From positions 21,559-85,558 of the forward strand of contig NZ_QVMJ01000015.1 in assembly GCF_010500955.1 (NCBI RefSeq): a DNA stretch of 64,000 nt. Direction: 5' to 3'. Shown in pieces: positions 8,182 through 17,031 of this stretch. The notes beneath the pieces are model-generated. The model saw nothing but the letters and a program-made list of their open reading frames with translations, was not told the origin of the DNA and searched no databases. Origin of the DNA: Bacteroides sp. 519 (GTDB taxonomy: Bacteria > Bacteroidota > Bacteroidia > Bacteroidales > Bacteroidaceae). The translations under genes were made by a program, and so were the position numbers. Each line of letters starts with the position of its first letter. The stretch's first letter is position 1.

Positions 8182-8318
8182 TAGCTAGTAGCTAGTAGCT
8201 ATGCAGTATCGTTCTATCTACTAACACTATCTACTACTAACTACTAACTACTAGCTACTATCTACTAACTACTAACTACTATCTACTAACTACTATCTAC
8301 TAACTACTAACTACTAAC
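8164..8318. repeat. heptad-arm palindromic element C (core plus)
   Basis: The left arm of TAGTAGY units (8164-8200) is followed by the core ATGCAGTATCGTT (about 8201-8213) and a long right arm of CTACTAA units (8216-8318). The right arm is much longer than the left, which suggests repeat expansion. The element provides the upstream stop and ends 5 bp before the ABC-F ATG. Confidence 0.9.
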
Positions 8319-8323
8319 AAAAA

Positions 8324-10189
8324 ATGGTAAGTTATTTACAGGTTGAAAACCTCACAAAATCGTTTGGCGATCTTGTACTATTTCAAAATATATCCTTTGG
8401 CATAGCCGAAGGTCAACGCGTGGGACTCATAGCCAAGAACGGTGCTGGGAAAACCACTCTATTAAGCATATTGTCCGGAAAAGAAGGATACGATAGCGGG
8501 CGAATAACCTTCCGCCGCGATCTGCGGATAAGTATCCTCGAACAAAACCCAGTATATCCCGAAGAACTGACTGTACTCGAAGCCTGTTTTTATCATGGGA
8601 ATCCGGTAACCGAATTGATAAAGGAGTACGAAGCATGTATGGCAACCGAAGGCAACCCGGGGATAGACGAAATACTTGCCCGCATGGAGCAAGAAAAAGC
8701 CTGGGATTACGAAAGAAAGGCCAAGCAGGTACTTACCCAGTTGAAAATACGTGATTTCAATCAAAAGATAAAACACCTATCGGGTGGACAGTTGAAACGT
8801 GTTGCGCTGGCCAATGCCCTGATTGTAGAACCGGATCTTCTTATTCTCGATGAGCCTACTAACCACCTCGATCTGGATATGATTGAATGGTTGGAAGAAT
8901 ATCTGCAACGAACCAACATCTGTTTACTGATGGTTACCCACGACCGTTATTTCTTAGATAGAGTTTGTTCCGAAATAATGGAAATTGATAACCGCCAGAT
9001 TTATCAGTACAAAGGTAATTATAGCTACTATCTGGAAAAAAGACAAGAACGGGTAGATGCAATGAACACCGAAATAACCCGCGCCAACAACCTTTACCGT
9101 ACCGAACTGGAATGGATGCGACGAATGCCACAAGCCCGCGGACATAAAGCCAAATACCGGGAAGATGCATTTTATGATCTTGAAAAGGTAGCCAAACAAC
9201 GTATTGACAACAGCAATGTTCAGCTTAATGTAAAAGCATCTTATATCGGTTCGAAAATATTCGAAGCCGAGCATCTGTATAAAAGTTACGACGATTTGAA
9301 GATATTGGATGATTTCTCGTACATCTTTGCCCGTTACGAAAAGATGGGTATTGTAGGAAACAACGGTACTGGGAAATCAACTTTTATTAAAATATTGTTG
9401 GGAGAAGTGCCTTTGGATAGTGGAACCATCGAGATTGGCGAAACCGTAAGATTTGGATACTACTCGCAAGACGGACTACAGTTCGACGAACAGATGAAAG
9501 TGATTGATGTTGTACAGGATATTGCCGAGTATGTTGAGCTGGGTAATGGCAAACAACTTACCGCCTCACAGTTTCTGCAACATTTCCTTTTCACCCCCGA
9601 AAGTCAGCACAGTTATGTATATAAACTGAGTGGAGGAGAGCGTCGGCGTTTGTACCTATGTACCATATTGATGCGCAACCCCAACTTCCTGATTCTGGAT
9701 GAGCCTACCAACGACCTCGACATAGTTACCCTGAACATTCTTGAAGAATACCTGCAAAATTACAAAGGGTGTGTTATGGTTGTTTCGCACGACAGGTATT
9801 TTATGGATAAGGTGGTCGATCATCTTCTGGTATTTAATGGGCAGGGCGATATCCGCGATTTCCCCGGTAATTATTCCGATTACAGGGATTGGAAATCTGC
9901 AAACGAACAGAAAGAAAAGGAAGCGGCAAAGCCCAAAGAAGAAAAAAAACAAAGAGTTCGTACAGATGAAAAACGAAGGATGAGCTTCAAGGAAAAAAGA
10001 GAATTTGAACAACTTGAAACAGAAATAGCCACACTCGAAGAAGAGAAAAGACAATTGGAAGAAGCATTGTGTAGCGGTTCTCTTTCGGTAGATGAACTAA
10101 CCGAGAAATCGAAAAGATTACCCATTATTACCGATTTAATTGATGAGAAAACCATGAGATGGTTGGAATTAAGCGAAATAGAATCATGA
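8324..10189 (+). CDS. ABC-F family ATPase
   Basis: A 621-aa soluble protein with two ABC domains and no membrane segments, the ABC-F arrangement of ribosome-associated factors (Uup/EttA/YbiT relatives). Walker A motifs are KNGAGKTTL and NNGTGKST, signatures LSGGQLKR and LSGGERRR, and Walker B ILDEPTNHLD and ILDEPTNDLD. A lysine/glutamate-rich coiled coil follows the second domain (about residues 525-610), as in Uup. Its TGA overlaps the next start by ATGA. Confidence 0.92.
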   Translation: MVSYLQVENLTKSFGDLVLFQNISFGIAEGQRVGLIAKNGAGKTTLLSILSGKEGYDSGRITFRRDLRISILEQNPVYPEELTVLEACFYHGNPVTELIKEYEACMATEGNPGIDEILARMEQEKAWDYERKAKQVLTQLKIRDFNQKIKHLSGGQLKRVALANALIVEPDLLILDEPTNHLDLDMIEWLEEYLQRTNICLLMVTHDRYFLDRVCSEIMEIDNRQIYQYKGNYSYYLEKRQERVDAMNTEITRANNLYRTELEWMRRMPQARGHKAKYREDAFYDLEKVAKQRIDNSNVQLNVKASYIGSKIFEAEHLYKSYDDLKILDDFSYIFARYEKMGIVGNNGTGKSTFIKILLGEVPLDSGTIEIGETVRFGYYSQDGLQFDEQMKVIDVVQDIAEYVELGNGKQLTASQFLQHFLFTPESQHSYVYKLSGGERRRLYLCTILMRNPNFLILDEPTNDLDIVTLNILEEYLQNYKGCVMVVSHDRYFMDKVVDHLLVFNGQGDIRDFPGNYSDYRDWKSANEQKEKEAAKPKEEKKQRVRTDEKRRMSFKEKREFEQLETEIATLEEEKRQLEEALCSGSLSVDELTEKSKRLPIITDLIDEKTMRWLELSEIES

Positions 10190-11022
10190 ATTTAACCAAC
10201 TACCATAGCCATTGCTCCTTCTGCGACGGGCGTGCTCCGTTAGAGGATTTTATAAAGGAAGCAATCAGGCAGAATTTCACATCTTACGGAATCTCATCGC
10301 ATGCACCATTGCCTTTTCCTACCCATTGGACTATGGAACAGGAAGACCTACCTGCTTATCTGGAAGAATGTTTCCGGTTGAGGGAACAATATAAGGAACA
10401 AATTGAGTTGTATGTAGGTCTGGAAATTGATTATTTAAACAATGATAGCAATCCGTCTATTGCCCGATTTACGGAGTTACCTCTGGATTACCGGATAGGT
10501 TCGGTTCATCTTTTATATGATAAGAAAGATGAGATAGTAGACATTGATTGTTCTACCAACAAGTATGCTCAAATAGTAAATGATCATTTTGATGGAGATA
10601 TCAAATATATAGTAAATCTATACTACGAGCGTTTATTGAGAATGATAGAACTTGGTGGCTTCGACATTGTGGGTCATGCCGACAAGATGCACTATAATGC
10701 TTCTGTATATCATCCGGGATTGTTGGATGAGGCTTGGTATAATTCCTTGATGCTTCACTACTTCCGCACCATAGCTTCTAAAGGCTATATGGTAGAAATA
10801 AATACCAAAGCATTTCTGGAGAAAGGAGTGTTCTTTCCCAACGAACGATATTTTACATTGCTGAAAGAACTGGATATACCTGTTTTGGTAAATAGTGATG
10901 CACACTTCCCTGAAAAGATTAATAGTGGTCGGCCCGAAGCATTGTTGGCTTTGAAAAAAGCTGGGTTTACGCATGTAATGGAGTTGCATCGGGGTAAGTG
11001 GGAAAAGACATCCTTAATTTAA
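10186..11022 (+). CDS. PHP-domain phosphoesterase (HisK/histidinol-phosphatase type)
   Basis: A 278-aa PHP-fold protein. The first metal motif NYHSHCSFCDGR (H7, H9) and the late motif LVNSDAH are present. Members of this subfamily hydrolyse histidinol phosphate or other phosphomonoesters. No his genes are nearby, so the substrate is open. The ATG at 10186 overlaps the ABC-F stop (ATGA). Confidence 0.85.
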   Translation: MNLTNYHSHCSFCDGRAPLEDFIKEAIRQNFTSYGISSHAPLPFPTHWTMEQEDLPAYLEECFRLREQYKEQIELYVGLEIDYLNNDSNPSIARFTELPLDYRIGSVHLLYDKKDEIVDIDCSTNKYAQIVNDHFDGDIKYIVNLYYERLLRMIELGGFDIVGHADKMHYNASVYHPGLLDEAWYNSLMLHYFRTIASKGYMVEINTKAFLEKGVFFPNERYFTLLKELDIPVLVNSDAHFPEKINSGRPEALLALKKAGFTHVMELHRGKWEKTSLI

Positions 11023-11049
11023 ATATCGGGCATGATTTTACACAAAACA

Positions 11050-11087
11050 AAAACGCGAAACCATTCTTTTAAACAGTTTCGCGTTTT
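11050..11087. terminator. bidirectional terminator
   Basis: The arms AAAACGCGAAAC and GTTTCGCGTTTT are perfectly complementary around a 14-nt loop and have A- and T-rich flanks. It separates the + strand PHP gene from the minus strand tRNA. Confidence 0.85.
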
Positions 11088-11093
11088 CTTTTG

Positions 11094-11164
11094 TTGGGCT
11101 ACCAGGATTCGAACCTGGAAAGTCAGGACCAGAATCTGAAGTGTTACCATTACACCATAGCCCA
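11094..11164 (-). tRNA. tRNA-Gln (anticodon CTG)
   Basis: A cloverleaf can be drawn. The acceptor TGGGCTA pairs with TAGCCCA, the D arm is GTGT-loop-ACAC, and the T arm is CCAGG-TTCGAAT-CCTGG. The anticodon loop TTCTGGT gives CTG, which reads CAG. The inner anticodon-stem pair is an A-C mismatch. CCA is not encoded. A promoter lies immediately upstream on the minus strand. Confidence 0.92.
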
Positions 11165-11177
11165 AGCTTTTCGGGTG

Positions 11178-11207
11178 TAAAGATACAACTATTTTGAATA
11201 TTCCAAA
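11178..11207 (-). promoter_or_regulatory. tRNA-Gln promoter
   Basis: On the minus strand TTTG (11204-11207) and TATCTTTA (11178-11185) are separated by 18 bp. This fits the Bacteroidetes -33/-7 promoter and places the start close to the tRNA 5' end. Confidence 0.6.
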
Positions 11208-11325
11208 TACTTTTCTCAAAATTTTCTCCTTAAAACTAAAAGGTCGTTAACTTAATTTAGCTACTAAAAAACACAAATTAGTGAATAGAATTTCATCATA
11301 ACTTTTCCCAAATAATAATTAGGTG

Positions 11326-11333
11326 TATATTTG
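11326..11333 (+). promoter_or_regulatory. -7 box of the rsfS-ftsH-cdsA operon
   Basis: TATATTTG matches TAnnTTTG and precedes rsfS by about 90 bp, leaving a leader of about 85 nt. Confidence 0.55.
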
Positions 11334-11424
11334 TGGATTAATTGCATTTTCGGAGAGGAACAAAAGAATCAAAAGTTTTGTTATAATCGAAACTGGGATG
11401 AAGTATTAATTATTAAATAAATAA

Positions 11425-11784
11425 ATGAACGATACACAGAATTTAATAGCAAAAATTACAGAAGGAATTCAAGAGAAAAAAGGAAAAAATATAGTTATTG
11501 CAGATTTAACAAGTATTGGCGATACAGTATGCAAATACTTTATTATATGCCAAGGAAATACACCAAGCCAAGTTGGAGCAATAGTAGACTCTGTGAAAGA
11601 AACAGCTCGGGAAGGAGCCAATGTTAAACCCATTTCTATTGACGGATTACGAAATGCAGAATGGGTAGCTATGGACTATGCCGATGTATGGGTACATGTT
11701 TTTTTACCCGAAATTAGAGAATACTACAACCTGGAAACTTTGTGGGCCGATGCTAAGCTGACAAAAATACCTGATATTGATTAA
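11425..11784 (+). CDS. rsfS: ribosomal silencing factor RsfS
   Basis: A 119-aa RsfS/Iojap protein that binds uL14 on the 50S subunit and blocks subunit joining under starvation. The core DLTSIGDTVCKYFIICQG and the end MDYADVWVHVFLPEIREYYNLETLW are typical. First gene of an operon with ftsH (8-bp gap) and cdsA. Confidence 0.92.
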   Translation: MNDTQNLIAKITEGIQEKKGKNIVIADLTSIGDTVCKYFIICQGNTPSQVGAIVDSVKETAREGANVKPISIDGLRNAEWVAMDYADVWVHVFLPEIREYYNLETLWADAKLTKIPDID

Positions 11785-11792
11785 TATAGAAT

Positions 11793-13808
11793 ATGGAAAA
11801 GGACAACAACAATAAAGTTCCTAACAATAAACCAAACGGCAAAGTAAATCTACCAAAGTTCAATCTGAACTGGATGTATATGATTATTGCTGTAATGTTA
11901 TTAGGATTGTACCTGACAAACGAAAGCGGATCAATGATCAAAAGCGTTTCGTACGACGAATTTCAGAACTATGTTCAGAGTGGTTATGTAAACAAGATTA
12001 TTGGATACGATGATAGCTCTGTTGATGTTTACATCAAACCCGAACATGTTAAAGATGTCTTCAAATTAGACTCGACAAAAGCTGGTAAACACCCAATGGT
12101 AGTTACTGAAGCACCCTCAAGAGAGAAACTGGACGAATTTATTGAACAACAAAAGTTTACCAATAAATTCGATGGTAAGGTTACTTACGATAAGAAGAAA
12201 GATTATCTGAGTGCTGTTCTCTGGAATATTCTTCCTTTTGCGTTCCTTATTGGTTTATGGATATTCTTCATGCGCCGTATGAGTGGCGGTGGAGGCGGTG
12301 GAGGTGCCGGTGTATTTAGCGTAGGCAAATCCAAAGCTACACTTTTTGAAAAAGGTGGTGCAAACAGAGTAACATTCAAAGATGTTGCCGGATTGGCAGA
12401 AGCCAAACAGGAGGTAGAAGAAATTGTTGAATTTCTAAAAGAACCACAGAAGTATACCGATCTGGGAGGTAAAATACCCAAAGGAGCTTTGTTGGTTGGC
12501 CCTCCGGGAACAGGTAAAACATTGTTGGCTAAAGCTGTAGCCGGCGAGGCTAATGTACCTTTCTTCTCACTGGCAGGATCAGACTTCGTTGAAATGTTTG
12601 TTGGTGTTGGTGCATCACGTGTACGTGACTTGTTCAAGCAAGCCAAAGAAAAAGCACCCTGTATTGTATTTATCGATGAGATTGATGCAGTGGGTCGCGC
12701 CCGTGGAAAGAACCCAAGCATGGGCGGAAACGATGAACGCGAAAATACGCTTAATCAGTTGTTGACTGAGATGGATGGTTTCGGATCGAACAGTGGTGTA
12801 ATTATTCTTGCTGCTACCAACCGTGTAGATGTATTGGATAAAGCCTTACTGCGTGCCGGACGTTTCGACCGTCAGATACATGTAGACCTGCCCGACCTGA
12901 ATGAAAGAAAAGAAGTATTTGGCGTTCACCTACGCCCTATTAAGATAGATAACTCTGTTGATGTTGACTTACTTGCACGTCAAACTCCGGGATTCTCGGG
13001 AGCCGACATTGCCAATGTATGTAACGAAGCTGCTTTGATTGCTGCCCGTAACGGTAAAAAGTTTGTGGGTAAACAAGACTTCCTCGATGCGGTTGACCGT
13101 ATTATAGGTGGTTTGGAAAAGAAAAGCAAGATTACAACAGAAGCCGAACGGCGCGCAATAGCCTTGCACGAAGCAGGTCATGCCAGCTTATCGTGGTTAC
13201 TTGAGCATGCCAATCCGCTGATTAAAGTTACCATTGTGCCCCGCGGACGTGCTTTGGGTGCTGCTTGGTATTTACCGGAAGAACGTCAGATTACTACCAA
13301 AGAACAAATGTTGGATGAAATGTGTGCTACATTAGGTGGCCGTGCAGCCGAAGATTTGTTTATAGGCAGAATCTCAACCGGAGCAATGAACGACCTTGAA
13401 CGTGTTACTAAACAAGCTTTCGGTATGACAGCCTATCTGGGTATGAGCGACAGACTTCCAAACCTTTGCTATTACAGCAATGACGAATATTCTTTCAGCA
13501 AACCATATAGCGAAAAAACTGCAGAGATTATTGATGAAGAAGTAAAACGCATCGTAAACGAACAATACGACCGGGCTAAACAAATCTTATCCGATCATAA
13601 AGAAGAACATGGAGAACTGGCCCAATTACTGATTGAAAAAGAAGTAATCTTTGCCGAAGATGTGGAAAGAATCTTTGGTAAACGTCCTTGGGCTTCGCGT
13701 TCGGAAGAGATTATGGCTTACGAACAGCAAAACAAAGGCCCTGTTGAAACAGTAGAACCTTCTACTGAGGAAGTGGAAGAAAAAGCAGGTACCGAGGATG
13801 AAAAGTAA
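11793..13808 (+). CDS. ftsH: ATP-dependent zinc metalloprotease FtsH
   Basis: A 671-aa membrane-anchored AAA protease that degrades misfolded and regulatory membrane proteins. Membrane segments are at about residues 27-43 and 145-163, around a periplasmic domain. A Gly-rich linker follows. Walker A GPPGTGKT is at about 236, the pore-loop region is [17 protein letters not shown], and the zinc site HEAGH is at 459-463. The acidic tail is poorly conserved. It overlaps cdsA by 11 bp. Confidence 0.96.
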   Translation: MEKDNNNKVPNNKPNGKVNLPKFNLNWMYMIIAVMLLGLYLTNESGSMIKSVSYDEFQNYVQSGYVNKIIGYDDSSVDVYIKPEHVKDVFKLDSTKAGKHPMVVTEAPSREKLDEFIEQQKFTNKFDGKVTYDKKKDYLSAVLWNILPFAFLIGLWIFFMRRMSGGGGGGGAGVFSVGKSKATLFEKGGANRVTFKDVAGLAEAKQEVEEIVEFLKEPQKYTDLGGKIPKGALLVGPPGTGKTLLAKAVAGEANVPFFSLAGSDFVEMFVGVGASRVRDLFKQAKEKAPCIVFIDEIDAVGRARGKNPSMGGNDERENTLNQLLTEMDGFGSNSGVIILAATNRVDVLDKALLRAGRFDRQIHVDLPDLNERKEVFGVHLRPIKIDNSVDVDLLARQTPGFSGADIANVCNEAALIAARNGKKFVGKQDFLDAVDRIIGGLEKKSKITTEAERRAIALHEAGHASLSWLLEHANPLIKVTIVPRGRALGAAWYLPEERQITTKEQMLDEMCATLGGRAAEDLFIGRISTGAMNDLERVTKQAFGMTAYLGMSDRLPNLCYYSNDEYSFSKPYSEKTAEIIDEEVKRIVNEQYDRAKQILSDHKEEHGELAQLLIEKEVIFAEDVERIFGKRPWASRSEEIMAYEQQNKGPVETVEPSTEEVEEKAGTEDEK

Positions 13809-14649
13809 TTTTATAACAAGAGCCATCACAGGACTATTGTTTGTAGTAGTCCTGGTTGGTTGTATGGTTTACGACAGGATTTCTTTCTCTGTTCTGTTTG
13901 CCATCATCAGTGCACTTTCTGTTTATGAGTTTGCCCACCTGATAAACACTACCGGCAAAGCACAGATAAATCCGTTTATCAATATGCTTGGAGCTGTTTG
14001 TTTGTTTATTGCTTTCTCGGGTTTCTGTACCAATATGATGGGTCCGGTAATCTTTATTCCCTACCTGATTATTTTAATGTATCTGCTTATCAGTGAATTG
14101 TATCTTAAAAAGGAGCAACCTATTGAGGCATGGGCTTATTCCATGCTTGCACAAGTATATATTGCACTGCCCTTTGCATTACTCAATGTGTTGGCTTATC
14201 AGTATCAACCTGTTACTAGCGAAACAATTGCAGTTATCTACAATTACCCATTGCCTCTTGCTGTATTTGTTTTCATCTGGTTGAGTGATACGGGTGCATA
14301 TTGTGTAGGTTCACTGATTGGTAAGCACAGACTTTTCGAACGTATATCACCTAAGAAATCATGGGAGGGATCAATAGGAGGAGCTGTATTTGCAATTGCT
14401 TCTGCTTTTGTTTTTGCTCATTTCTACCCCTTTATGACAAATATTCAATGGGCCGGGTTGGCTGTAGTAGTTGTAATATTCGGCACATGGGGAGACTTAA
14501 CAGAATCACTGCTTAAACGTCAGCTTGGTGTGAAAGATTCAGGTAAGATGCTACCAGGACATGGCGGTATGCTTGATCGCTTTGATAGTTCGTTAATGGC
14601 TATTCCGGCGGCGGTGGTTTATCTGTATGTACTAAATGGTTTTAACTAA
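13798..14649 (+). CDS. cdsA: phosphatidate cytidylyltransferase
   Basis: A 283-aa integral membrane enzyme that makes CDP-diacylglycerol from phosphatidate and CTP. It has several hydrophobic helices and the C-terminal signature KDSGKMLPGHGGMLDRFDS. Last gene of the rsfS-ftsH-cdsA operon. An ACACAGAG hairpin follows 8 bp after the stop and may act as its terminator. Confidence 0.94.
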   Translation: MKSNFITRAITGLLFVVVLVGCMVYDRISFSVLFAIISALSVYEFAHLINTTGKAQINPFINMLGAVCLFIAFSGFCTNMMGPVIFIPYLIILMYLLISELYLKKEQPIEAWAYSMLAQVYIALPFALLNVLAYQYQPVTSETIAVIYNYPLPLAVFVFIWLSDTGAYCVGSLIGKHRLFERISPKKSWEGSIGGAVFAIASAFVFAHFYPFMTNIQWAGLAVVVVIFGTWGDLTESLLKRQLGVKDSGKMLPGHGGMLDRFDSSLMAIPAAVVYLYVLNGFN

Positions 14650-14657
14650 TTAATTAG

Positions 14658-14714
14658 AACACAGAGACACGGAGACACAGAGTTTTTAATAAATCTCTGT
14701 GTCTCCGTGTCTCT
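14658..14714. repeat. octad-arm hairpin (ACACAGAG type)
   Basis: Left arm AACACAGAGACACGGAGACA... and right arm CTCTGTGTCTCCGTGTCTCT are complementary over at least 20 bp, with a short AT loop (about 14683-14693). The unit ACACAGAG repeats every 8 bp. It lies between convergent genes and is related in design to the heptad palindromes and to the arms that flank the GxxExxY gene. Confidence 0.85.
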
Positions 14715-14736
14715 TTATTCCGAATCTTCATTGGTG

Positions 14737-15621
14737 TTATTTCACAGGCTCAACACTGTATCCTTGTTTTCTCAACAGATTAATAAATCCTTTTTCGCCA
14801 GGCAGATGTCCTGCACCTACAACAACGAAGGCAGATCCTGCTTTAATCTTTTCTGGAAAAACTTCGGCCCAATGAATATTACGGTTATCTAGAAGTAGCT
14901 CTATCTCTCCGGGAAGAGGATCGCAATTATTACCTTCTTTTTTTTGCATAATATTATATAGCGCATCAATATCCTGCGTCAGATATGCATTTGTTAATAT
15001 ATTGGTTTCTTCAATAAGTTTATCCACATTATTTAAAGCACATACCAACAGTTCTGTTTGACGTTGTAAAGATTGTCCGTCGAACAGCATACCAAATTGA
15101 AACTCCATTGTTTCAAAACCATCAATGTTTTTATTCTGTTCGGCACCTATTTGTTGCAAATAAGTGTCTAATTGTTGTTGCGGATTAAAATTGGGCATGC
15201 TTTTCATTGCCAGAACTATAGCTATGTTATTGGTAATAAAAGCAGGTTTGAGTTTGGAAGCCATTTCAATATCTATCATCAGATTCTCTTGGGTGAACTT
15301 ATTCACCATTTCAAACTCTTCGGGTGTAAGTAACGTTTTTAAGGTTGTGTCGCTGGCAATGATCATGTACTTCTGCATAATGCCTATGGTTTCAGGCGAT
15401 GTCATGTCTGCCATAATTACTTCACCTATAACCTGTGTACTTTCGTTGAATGCTTGTTGAAAGCCACTAATACTGTCGATAATACTTATTGGGGCCAGGT
15501 GATGGGTACCAAAGATATAGGAAGGTTCTTCTATTCCGTTTCCTGTAACTTTCCATAATAACTGCGCATTGGCAGTAATCGCCAAACAAGCGATTAATAT
15601 AAAACTAAAAATCTTTTTCAT
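14737..15621 (-). CDS. TraB/GumN family protein
   Basis: A 294-aa exported protein with a signal peptide ending near ANAQ (residue 20). The family signature GTHH is at 38-41 and the C-terminal motif is GAGHLPGEKGFINLL. TraB/GumN (Tiki-like) proteins carry a metal-dependent hydrolase fold and some relatives are proteases. The substrate here is unknown. Probably periplasmic. Confidence 0.82.
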   Translation of the reverse strand: MKKIFSFILIACLAITANAQLLWKVTGNGIEEPSYIFGTHHLAPISIIDSISGFQQAFNESTQVIGEVIMADMTSPETIGIMQKYMIIASDTTLKTLLTPEEFEMVNKFTQENLMIDIEMASKLKPAFITNNIAIVLAMKSMPNFNPQQQLDTYLQQIGAEQNKNIDGFETMEFQFGMLFDGQSLQRQTELLVCALNNVDKLIEETNILTNAYLTQDIDALYNIMQKKEGNNCDPLPGEIELLLDNRNIHWAEVFPEKIKAGSAFVVVGAGHLPGEKGFINLLRKQGYSVEPVK

Positions 15622-15637
15622 GTTTATAATCTTTTTT

Positions 15638-15667
15638 TGAACACAAAGACACAGTACCTCTGTGTTC
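15638..15667. repeat. short ACACAGAG-type hairpin
   Basis: GAACACAAAGACACAG and CTCTGTGTTC face each other around TAC. A compact relative of the octad hairpins, located upstream of the TraB gene and downstream of the NlpC/P60 stop on the minus strand. Confidence 0.65.
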
Positions 15668-15681
15668 TAAATTTAAAAAAA

Positions 15682-16203
15682 TTAGTTAACTCTTCCTCCC
15701 CTTATCCAATACTTCTTGTAATAGGCTTCATTGAGTTTACTAACTATTACTCCTTTACTGCTACTGGCATGAACAAACTTGCCGTCTTTCAGATAGATTC
15801 CTACATGGGCTACTTGTTTCTTCGAGTTCTTGCTTGAGAAGAAAACCAAATCACCTTCTTGCAGCTTTCTTTTGGAAACTTTGGTAGACTGCTTCATCTG
15901 TTCTGTAGTATTTCGTTTCAATTTGGTATCGAAAACAGTACTATAGATATTCAATGTTAATCCGGAGCAATCTACACCGCTTTTGGTTGTTCCTCCAATA
16001 CGATAAGGAACCCCCAACCAACCGGCCGACTCAAGGTAAAGATTGTGGTTATCTTTAAACTCAATGTCAATATCAAGTTTAATGGCGGCATTTGCAAGTG
16101 CCGGATAGTTTAAGGCAGGAGGTTTGGTTCCACAAGAACTAACACTCGTTACCAGTACTATGATCAATATCAGGTTCTGGAGCAGCTGGCATTGTTTCTT
16201 CAT
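15682..16203 (-). CDS. NlpC/P60 family lipoprotein
   Basis: A 173-aa putative peptidoglycan endopeptidase. The lipobox SVSSC places the lipidated cysteine at residue 24. The NlpC/P60 domain has catalytic C79 (GVDCSGLT) and histidines H133 (HVGIYL) and H145 (FVHASSS). The start overlaps the end of the ABC ATPase gene by 65 bp, so the two are likely co-transcribed. Confidence 0.88.
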   Translation of the reverse strand: MKKQCQLLQNLILIIVLVTSVSSCGTKPPALNYPALANAAIKLDIDIEFKDNHNLYLESAGWLGVPYRIGGTTKSGVDCSGLTLNIYSTVFDTKLKRNTTEQMKQSTKVSKRKLQEGDLVFFSSKNSKKQVAHVGIYLKDGKFVHASSSKGVIVSKLNEAYYKKYWIRGGRVN

Positions 16204-16909
16204 AATCTATATCAACATTAAAATACATTTCCAGTTCTTGCTCTGCCGAGTTGTTTTCATTCATTATATCACGGATAATTCTACCATGTTCAAGCAGAGC
16301 AATTCGCGGACAAACATCGACTGTATGATTCAGGTTATGACTGGATATCAATACCGTAGCATTGGTATCGTCATTGTATTTCTTCAGCAAACTTTTTATA
16401 ATAGATTGCGAACTGGGATCCAGGAAATTGAATGGTTCATCCAGTATTAACAATCGTGGCTGATGAAGCATTGCCGAAATAATACCAATCTTTTGTTTGT
16501 TTCCGGCTGAAAAGTTACGAATAAATTTCTTTTGTCCAATAACTTCTCCATTCATAAATCTTTCGAAAGGCACTAAACGGCTGTCTACCTCTTCCTTGGG
16601 CAATCCGTACATCTTGCCAATAAAATAAAAGTATTCTTCAGGAGTAAGATAATCAATAAGGAAGCCATCATCTATAAAAGCACCTGTAAAGTTTTTCCAG
16701 TCCTCGCTTTTGCTAACATCTATTCCTTCAATGGTAACAAAACCATTTTCAGCTTTAAGCAAATCAAGAATCAACCGGAAAAGTGTAGTTTTACCTGCAC
16801 CGTTATTTCCAACAAGCCCTATCATATCACCTTGTGCTATTTGGTACGAATCTATGTCGACCGCTTTCTTCTCTCCGAAAAATTTCTGTAAATTATCTAT
16901 CGTAATCAT
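16139..16909 (-). CDS. ABC transporter ATP-binding protein
   Basis: A 256-aa ATPase with Walker A GNNGAGKTT at residues 34-42, a non-canonical signature NFSAGNKQK in place of LSGGQ, and Walker B LLILDEPFNFLD. It follows the DUF5687 membrane gene on the same strand, so the two should form an exporter. Palindromic element D lies between them. The acidic tail overlaps the NlpC/P60 start. Confidence 0.9.
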   Translation of the reverse strand: MITIDNLQKFFGEKKAVDIDSYQIAQGDMIGLVGNNGAGKTTLFRLILDLLKAENGFVTIEGIDVSKSEDWKNFTGAFIDDGFLIDYLTPEEYFYFIGKMYGLPKEEVDSRLVPFERFMNGEVIGQKKFIRNFSAGNKQKIGIISAMLHQPRLLILDEPFNFLDPSSQSIIKSLLKKYNDDTNATVLISSHNLNHTVDVCPRIALLEHGRIIRDIMNENNSAEQELEMYFNVDIDYEETMPAAPEPDIDHSTGNEC

Positions 16910-16912
16910 TGT

Positions 16913-17031
16913 TTTGAGTATTGAGTTTTGAGTATTGAGTTTTGAGTGATGAGTGATGAGTTATGAGTTATGAGTTATGAGTACGATTCCGCATGGTACT
17001 CAAAACTCAAAACTCATCACTCACTACTCAT
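16913..17031. repeat. heptad-arm palindromic element D (core minus)
   Basis: GAGTTTT/GAGTATT/GAGTGAT/GAGTTAT heptads form the left arm and the complementary ACTCAAA/ACTCATC units form the right arm. The core on the minus strand reads ACCATGCGGAATCGTA (about 16982-16997). The element supplies the TGA stop of the DUF5687 gene and ends 4 bp before the ATPase start. Confidence 0.9.

Noticed and set aside
8427..8776. Minus-strand open frames inside the ABC-F gene
   Set aside because: They are shadows of a strongly conserved + strand gene and show no family features of their own.
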